Shown here in pieces: positions 6,952-10,804 of a stretch of 10,804 bases of DNA. Made by a program: the position numbers and the translations under genes. The DNA is taken from positions 1-10,804 of the forward strand of contig NZ_JBALOX010000107.1 of NCBI RefSeq assembly GCF_036965165.1. Direction: 5' to 3'. The notes beneath the pieces were generated by a model. The model did not search any database. It was not told where the DNA came from and was given only the letters and a program-made list of their open reading frames with translations. This DNA is from Ferdinandcohnia sp036965165. GTDB taxonomy: Bacteria > Bacillota > Bacilli > Bacillales > Bacillaceae_L. Within the stretch, counting starts at the first letter, position 1, and each line of letters starts with the position of its first letter.

Positions 6952-7974
6952 TTAATTTTGAAGCTTTTCCATAATAACTTTGTACTTTTCTATTAATTCT
7001 TCTGTTCTCTTCGTGAAGTCTTCTGAATTTAACCATCCTTCTCTTAAATGTAAATAGTTATCTTCTTCGTATTTTTGATAAGCTTCAGTCTCATATGCTT
7101 TTTTCATTGCTTCTTCTAAAATTTTGATAATTTCTGGATCAACATCTGCTTTAATATAAAATCCTCGTTCATTTCCATCAGTTAAATCCCAACCTAATTC
7201 AACAGTTGTTGGAACATCTGGGAAATCTTTTAATCTTTCTTCAGCAAACACGACAAGAGGAATAATTGAGCCATCCTCTGCTAGTGACCTGGTTGGACCA
7301 AACTCATCAACCATTGCTTCTAAGTGACCACCTAGTACCCCAGCATGCATCTCACCTGATCCTTCCATCGGAACAAAGTTCAAATCCACTTCAGCTGCTT
7401 CACCAAACATAAATACAGTCATTTCGTCCATACCTAAAGAACCAGTACCACCAACCGTAATCTTTCCTGGTTTTTCTTTAGCGGCTTTCAAAAAGTCTTC
7501 AATAGATGCATACTTATCTTTCTTTACCCACAATGCATAAGTATCAGATTGGAAACGTGCAATTGGTGTAAAATCATTTAAACCATGTGTGTTTGTACCA
7601 GCTGCTGTTGTAATAGAAAATGCAGCATCTCCAATTAATGTATAGCCGTCAGAAGGTGCATTAAATGCGTTTTGTGCTGCAACTACACCGGCTCCACCTT
7701 CCTGGTTAACAACGTTAATGTTAACACCCAAGATTTCCTCTAATTCTTTTGTAACTGCCCTCGTGAACATGTCCGTACCACCGCCTGCACCGTGCCCAAC
7801 AAGAACTTCAATATTTCTTTCAGGATAACCACTTGCCTTTTTACTGTCTCCGCCATCAGATGATGAACTGCCAGATGAACCGCCTGATTCTTTTGAACCC
7901 CCGCCGCTACATGCAGCTAATAGCATAATAAGACTAAGTAATAAAATGCTCATAAAATTAAGTTTTCTTTTCAT
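6952..7974 (-). CDS. tctC: TctC/Bug-family solute-binding lipoprotein, 340 aa
   Basis: This is the extracytoplasmic receptor of the tripartite transporter. Residues 1-21 form a lipoprotein signal (MKRK, then a hydrophobic stretch) ending in the lipobox LAAC, with C22 as the lipid anchor. A Gly/Ser-rich linker follows to about residue 45. The mature domain shows Bug-family landmarks: YPERNIEVLVGHGAGGGTDM, VNQEGGAGVVAAQ, DGYTLIGD and a central VGGTGSLG ligand loop. The family binds small carboxylates. The start at 7974 is chosen because MKRK begins a proper signal peptide and AGGGGG (7985-7990) lies ten bases upstream; an in-frame TTG at 8013 has neither. It follows the isomerase-family gene after a 163-base leader holding a hairpin and an orphan Shine-Dalgarno-like sequence. 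Confidence 0.93.
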   Translation of the reverse strand: MKRKLNFMSILLLSLIMLLAACSGGGSKESGGSSGSSSSDGGDSKKASGYPERNIEVLVGHGAGGGTDMFTRAVTKELEEILGVNINVVNQEGGAGVVAAQNAFNAPSDGYTLIGDAAFSITTAAGTNTHGLNDFTPIARFQSDTYALWVKKDKYASIEDFLKAAKEKPGKITVGGTGSLGMDEMTVFMFGEAAEVDLNFVPMEGSGEMHAGVLGGHLEAMVDEFGPTRSLAEDGSIIPLVVFAEERLKDFPDVPTTVELGWDLTDGNERGFYIKADVDPEIIKILEEAMKKAYETEAYQKYEEDNYLHLREGWLNSEDFTKRTEELIEKYKVIMEKLQN

Positions 7975-8112
7975 TTTCGTTCGTCCCCCTGTATTTAATA
8001 TAATTGTTCGCAAGACCTTCGCTACAAATACTTGTTAACCGCTCTTTTCGGAAGCTTCCACCTCCCCAAATAGAATAAAATATTGGTTGTTTCATATTTT
8101 CATAGTTCTTCC

Positions 8113-8135
8113 AAAAAATTATCACAGGAATGTGA
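8113..8135 (-). other. Small hairpin plus T6 after the first gene of the operon (possible attenuator)
   Basis: TCACAGGAATGTGA (8122-8135) can form a 5-bp stem with a 4-base loop. On the minus strand it is followed after TAA by six T residues (8118-8113). It begins just after the isomerase stop codon. The stem is short, so at most partial termination is expected; the downstream transport genes lack an obvious promoter of their own. Confidence 0.35.
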
Positions 8136-8137
8136 GT

Positions 8138-8974
8138 TTATTTAGCACCTGTTTTTATCTCTTTCGTAATTGGTTCTAATTGGGCTTGTACATAATTTCC
8201 TACATCTACTATTACATTGTGGGGATCGATTGCTGCTTCTTCTGTTTCTTCCTCAACCATAATCCACCCTTTGTAGCCTGAGTTATATAAAATTTCAGCA
8301 ATCGCCGGGAAATCGATATCACCGTTACCCATTTTTTTCCACTCAAATGTATTCGAGCAATCCTTAATATGCACATGTTTTATAATAGAAAGATTATCTT
8401 TAATAATTTCAACTGGATTCATTCCACCCGCCTTAATATGTCCAGCGTCTGGCGTGTACCCTAGGTATCTTCTATCGATAAGGTCAAACATGACATCATA
8501 ATCTTCTTTTATTCTAAAATAAGAAGTTTTTGGTGATGCAGGATGGAAGGAAGCAATTACACCATTTTCATGTGCACGTCTCCCAAGTGCGTTCACACAA
8601 TTGATAATTTCCTTTTGTCTCTTCAATAAATGTTCTCTGTTCGGGCCAACCCTTGCTGGAACATTCATGACAGCATTCGGAAATTGTTTTAAATACTTTA
8701 TGTAATAATCTGCGTGTGCTTTTTCTTCTTCGGTTTCATTCTCTCCTGCCCATGTAAACGGAACAGTTAATGCCGCTAATTCTAATTCTCTCTTTTTCAG
8801 TTCCTCTTTAAGTTTTTCAGGTTGATTTTTATATCTTCCTAAAAGTGCGACCTGTACATCTATTCCTTTAAATCCCGCTTCTTTAACGGTATCCATGATT
8901 TGATCGAGATAATCACACTCTTTATCATAATCAAGCTCCCATGTTGATCCATGGCATCCAAATTTAATTGCCAA
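8138..8974 (-). CDS. Sugar phosphate isomerase/epimerase-family TIM barrel (AP_endonuc_2 fold), 278 aa
   Basis: This is a xylose isomerase-like TIM-barrel enzyme of the IolE/IolI/hydroxypyruvate isomerase superfamily. Likely metal ligands appear in the family order: H144 in ASFHPAS, D176 and H179 in YTPDAGHIKAGG, H202 in HVHIKD and the glutamates at 241-243. The GNGDIDFPAI segment (216-225) is typical. Residue 144 is His where hydroxypyruvate isomerases and epimerases usually have Glu, which is closer to IolE-like dehydratases. The start is TTG at 8974, nine bases after a strong AAGGAGG (8984-8990). No upstream in-frame ATG is better supported. It is the first gene after the CcpA-controlled promoter. 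It may isomerise the imported acid before PdxA-like oxidation. Alternatively it may decarboxylate a 3-oxo acid, as I recall for 3-oxo-isoapionate decarboxylase, which I believe has this fold. The substrate is unknown. Confidence 0.85.
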   Translation of the reverse strand: MAIKFGCHGSTWELDYDKECDYLDQIMDTVKEAGFKGIDVQVALLGRYKNQPEKLKEELKKRELELAALTVPFTWAGENETEEEKAHADYYIKYLKQFPNAVMNVPARVGPNREHLLKRQKEIINCVNALGRRAHENGVIASFHPASPKTSYFRIKEDYDVMFDLIDRRYLGYTPDAGHIKAGGMNPVEIIKDNLSIIKHVHIKDCSNTFEWKKMGNGDIDFPAIAEILYNSGYKGWIMVEEETEEAAIDPHNVIVDVGNYVQAQLEPITKEIKTGAK

Positions 8975-9028
8975 CGGGGGTCCCCTCCTTTTATACTAGT
9001 AATATCTGAAAGTTTTTACTAGTTTAAC

Positions 9029-9043
9029 TGCAAACGTTTCCAA
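9029..9043 (-). promoter_or_regulatory. cre box (CcpA site) at the head of the transport operon
   Basis: On the minus strand TTGGAAACGTTTGCA matches the cre consensus WTGNAANCGNWNNCW at all 15 positions. It begins about ten bases downstream of the expected transcription start, where bound CcpA normally represses. Glucose repression of the whole operon is therefore predicted. Confidence 0.88.
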
Positions 9044-9058
9044 GTTGTATTTTTCTTA

Positions 9059-9086
9059 ATTTTATCATTTATTTTCACTTTGTCAA
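9059..9086 (-). promoter_or_regulatory. Sigma-A-type promoter of the isomerase-tctCBA-pdxA operon
   Basis: On the minus strand TTGACA (9081-9086) is followed after 16 bases by TAAAAT (9059-9064). Transcription should start near 9052, leaving a leader of about 75 bases that contains the cre box. A candidate DeoR operator abuts the -35 element. Confidence 0.75.
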
Positions 9087-9088
9087 TA

Positions 9089-9114
9089 AAAAATAACAAT
9101 AAACAAAAATAAAT
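9089..9114 (-). promoter_or_regulatory. Candidate DeoR operator abutting the -35 of the transport operon
   Basis: TTTATTTTTGTTTAT (minus strand, 9113-9099) matches the consensus TTTAYTTTYRTTTAY. A weaker copy, TTTATTGTTATTTTT (9103-9089), lies 10 bases on. Over 27 bases (9114-9088) the segment agrees with the regulator upstream region (31-57) at 24 positions. Confidence 0.5.
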
Positions 9115-9150
9115 CGATAGTATTCATTGGATATCAATAACCCATTGAAT

Positions 9151-9165
9151 ATAAATGAAAGTAAA
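9151..9165 (-). promoter_or_regulatory. Second candidate DeoR operator, upstream of the transport operon
   Basis: TTTACTTTCATTTAT on the minus strand is a full match to TTTAYTTTYRTTTAY and shares 14 consecutive bases with the dhaK operator at 3524-3537. It lies about 65 bases upstream of the -35 element, so looping or cooperative binding with the site at 9089-9114 is possible. Confidence 0.55.
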
Positions 9166-9178
9166 TTGATAACCACAC

Positions 9179-9203
9179 AAAAAAATCCGTCGTATTAGAC
9201 GGA
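9179..9203 (-). terminator. Rho-independent terminator of xdhC
   Basis: On the minus strand TCCGTC (9203-9198) and GACGGA (9191-9186) form a 6-bp GC-rich stem with a 6-base loop, followed by seven T residues (9185-9179). It lies a few bases after the xdhC stop and isolates that gene from the operon that follows. Confidence 0.85.
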
Positions 9204-9209
9204 GACCAT

Positions 9210-10241
9210 TCATTTATGAATAGATTTTCGCTTTTTTATCAATTCCGCACAAATACTTACCGCAATTTCTTCTGAACCTTCCGCATCGATATCCATGCCT
9301 ACAGGAGAATGAATCCAATCAGGGATTGGCTCTGGGTCTAGCAACCGTGCTGTTCTTCTTTTTGGTCCGAGAATCCCAAGATAATGAATTGATTTTTTTA
9401 CAAAATACTTCAACACTTTTTGATCCCATTGAAAATTATGTGTCATGATTAAAACAAAGCTATTTTGTGGTATCTCATTTTGTTGTAGGAAAATATGTGG
9501 ATGTTCTACGATGTAATGGTCGGCAGTAGGGAAGTTTTCAGGATTGCATCTCTTGTTCCTTGGGTCGATAAGCAAAATTGAAAAGTCTAGTTTTGCTGCT
9601 AATTCAACAACTGGCTGTACATCAGGACCTGCACCAAAGATATAAAGGCGTTCCTTCGGCTGAAACAGTTCCATTATGATCTCGCCCTGTCCATCTACCT
9701 TTTCGTTTGCTGTCCTATTACCAAGTTCTAAAAATGATTCAACATAAGTAATCAGTGAACTGTCCGCATTTTCTGGGTAATTCAGCAAGTCCCCATCTTC
9801 ACTACAATACATCCGTTGCTTTTTATCGATATTTAATAGAGAAACCACATATTTTCCAGAAATGAGCTTTTGATAGATTAGGTCCCATACGGATTTACAA
9901 CTTTGATCTTTATCCAAATCCCATCCTGTTTCTTCTATATATACATAGATGATTCCGTTGCAACCGGCACCTTGCCCCCAACCTGCATCCCCCTCAGATT
10001 TCATATCATATGTAACAATCTTAGGGTGGTGTGTTTGCATGACTTCCTTTGCATGATGGGTGAGATCTTCTTCTAAGCAACCGCCACTAATCATTCCAAA
10101 TGTGGTTCCATTTTCGTCAATCAGCATTTTTGCTCCTTCACGGCGATAGGCTGAACCTTCCACCTTGATAACCGTTGCCATTGCGAATTTTTGCATTTTT
10201 CTTTCTTTTAAAATCTGCAGGATTCTATGAATATCGTTCAA
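9210..10241 (-). CDS. xdhC: XdhC/CoxI-family protein (molybdenum hydroxylase accessory factor-like), 343 aa
   Basis: XdhC proteins bind molybdenum cofactor and help load sulfurated cofactor into xanthine dehydrogenase-type enzymes; PucA of B. subtilis is a homologue of similar length. Here the N-terminal XdhC/CoxI domain shows GSAYRREGAKMLI (29-41) and the conserved SGGCLEEDL with C55. The C-terminal Rossmann-like domain begins with LYIFGAGPDVQPVVELA near residue 200 and contains LIDPRNKRCNPENFP, VLIMTHNFQWD and LGILGPKRRTARLL. The start is TTG at 10241, eight bases after AAGGTG (10250-10255). It has its own terminator and a divergent neighbour, so it appears to be a single-gene transcript. 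No molybdoenzyme or sulfur-transfer gene is in the window. A partner elsewhere, or a role unrelated to xanthine dehydrogenase, is possible. Confidence 0.88.
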   Translation of the reverse strand: MNDIHRILQILKERKMQKFAMATVIKVEGSAYRREGAKMLIDENGTTFGMISGGCLEEDLTHHAKEVMQTHHPKIVTYDMKSEGDAGWGQGAGCNGIIYVYIEETGWDLDKDQSCKSVWDLIYQKLISGKYVVSLLNIDKKQRMYCSEDGDLLNYPENADSSLITYVESFLELGNRTANEKVDGQGEIIMELFQPKERLYIFGAGPDVQPVVELAAKLDFSILLIDPRNKRCNPENFPTADHYIVEHPHIFLQQNEIPQNSFVLIMTHNFQWDQKVLKYFVKKSIHYLGILGPKRRTARLLDPEPIPDWIHSPVGMDIDAEGSEEIAVSICAELIKKRKSIHK

Positions 10242-10261
10242 TTAACCTTCACCTTCCACCT

Positions 10262-10290
10262 TTGCCGTTCAAATTAGGGATAAATATATT
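10262..10290 (+). promoter_or_regulatory. Possible promoter of the glutamine-rich protein gene
   Basis: TTGCCG (10262-10267) and TATATT (10285-10290) are spaced by 17 bases, matching sigma-A consensus at four and five of six positions. The start codon is about 50 bases downstream. The divergent xdhC promoter must lie in the same 99-base gap, but I see no convincing element for it. Confidence 0.45.
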
Positions 10291-10340
10291 TATTTAAAGA
10301 AAACTACTAATGATTGATTTTTCTTGAAAGGAGTAACCAT

Positions 10341-10733
10341 ATGAACACAACCGGTCAACAGCCAGAAGAGAACCAAAGCTTCCAACAACAACAATTCCAG
10401 GAGCAACAACAGCAATTACAGGAAAGCCAGCCACAATTAGAACAACTCTTTAAAGGGCAAAAGAAACAAGCCTTACAAGCCATGCTGCAAGCTGAACAAA
10501 CTCTTCAACAAAGTGCAAATATGAATAATTTACAGTCTATGCAGCAGGCACAACAAAGTCTACAACAAGTCACACAGCTGTTAAACCAGATGCAAGGGGT
10601 TGCAGTGACACATGCAACAACAGCAAAACAGCAGCAACTAGAGCAGGTTCAACAACAAATTGAACAGGCCTCACAAGCCCTTGGTCTGATTGAGACACTT
10701 AATGAAGGAAATAATAGCTTTAAAAAAGGGTAA
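10341..10733 (+). CDS. Small glutamine-rich, probably coiled-coil protein of unknown function, 130 aa
   Basis: I do not recognise this protein. By my count about 42 of 130 residues are glutamine, with runs of four in the first 30 residues. It has no signal peptide, no membrane segment and no cysteine. From about residue 30 to 115, leucine, methionine and valine recur at short intervals among Q, E, A and K, as expected for amphipathic helices or a coiled coil; a GVAVTHATT segment breaks the pattern near residue 90. Start 10341 is chosen because GAAAGGAG (10326-10333) lies seven bases upstream; an in-frame ATG at 10314 has no ribosome site. It is divergent from xdhC and has a possible promoter and weak terminator of its own, so it is probably unrelated to the catabolic cluster. 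Spore- or envelope-associated roles are conceivable for such a composition in Bacillaceae, but nothing here shows it. Confidence 0.8.
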   Translation: MNTTGQQPEENQSFQQQQFQEQQQQLQESQPQLEQLFKGQKKQALQAMLQAEQTLQQSANMNNLQSMQQAQQSLQQVTQLLNQMQGVAVTHATTAKQQQLEQVQQQIEQASQALGLIETLNEGNNSFKKG

Positions 10734-10736
10734 TTT

Positions 10737-10758
10737 AAATCCTTATGGGTTTCTTTTT
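10737..10758 (+). terminator. Possible weak terminator after the glutamine-rich gene
   Basis: AAATCC (10737-10742) and GGGTTT (10747-10752) form a 6-bp stem with one T-G wobble and a TTAT loop, followed by CTTTTT. It lies three bases after the stop codon. The remaining 46 bases to the window end show no recognisable feature. Confidence 0.4.
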
Positions 10759-10804
10759 CGGGTGCTTTCTTATTAAATGAAACAAGATTGACGTATGAAT
10801 TGGC

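Noticed and set aside
7975..8013. Upstream TTG start for tctC adding 13 residues
   Set aside because: It lacks a usable ribosome site and would put polar residues before the signal peptide; the ATG at 7974 begins MKRK and has AGGGGG upstream.
8050..8059. Perfect palindrome GGAAGCTTCC
   Set aside because: It is too short to fold with a normal loop and has no repeat elsewhere in the window; probably chance.
10314..10340. Upstream ATG for the glutamine-rich protein
   Set aside because: There is no ribosome site before it, and the strong GAAAGGAG site lies inside this extension.

Overview
The window looks like a chromosomal segment of a low-GC Gram-positive bacterium of the Bacillaceae type. 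The basis is AT-rich intergenic DNA, strong GGGGG/AAGGAGG ribosome binding sites, GTG and TTG starts, sigma-A-like promoters, a textbook CcpA (cre) box, and a lipoprotein solute-binding protein with a LAAC lipobox. No mobile element, RNA gene or CRISPR array is visible, and no stretch above about 250 bases lacks a gene.

Layout. (1) 1-980: AT-rich leader with operator-like repeats, then a DeoR-family regulator on +. (2) A perfect 12-bp hairpin at 986-1017 separates it from convergent genes. (3) 1022-3466 on -: transcript dhaK-dhaL-TIM paralogue. Stops and starts overlap, and it has its own promoter (3540-3568). (4) 3607-3653: terminator of the upstream transcript. (5) 3662-8974 on -: sugar isomerase/epimerase-family TIM barrel, tctC, tctB, tctA and a PdxA-like dehydrogenase, read from a promoter at 9059-9086 with a cre box just downstream. 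(6) 9210-10241 on -: XdhC-family protein with its own terminator. (7) 10341-10733 on +: small glutamine-rich protein of unknown function, divergent from xdhC.

How the genes fit together. Regions 1-5 read as one regulon for a sugar acid. TctABC would import a hydroxycarboxylate. The PdxA-like enzyme, perhaps with the isomerase-family protein, would oxidise and decarboxylate it to a small ketose. DhaK/DhaL would phosphorylate the ketose and the TIM paralogue would isomerise the product. The DUF1537 kinase that normally accompanies PdxA2 in threonate/erythronate pathways is absent. The PdxA-like protein has lost residues that hold the substrate phosphate in canonical PdxA. The TIM paralogue carries altered phosphate-loop sequences resembling, from memory, erythrulose-phosphate isomerases. 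My best reading is an oxidise/decarboxylate-first route, either tetronate to dihydroxyacetone to DHAP, or pentonate to erythrulose to erythrulose phosphate.

A 15-base motif, TTTAYTTTYRTTTAY, occurs at all three relevant promoters in partly tandem copies offset by 10 bp. It is the likely operator of the DeoR protein and ties the two transcripts and the regulator together. Function assignments come from reading motifs by eye; no database search was possible.
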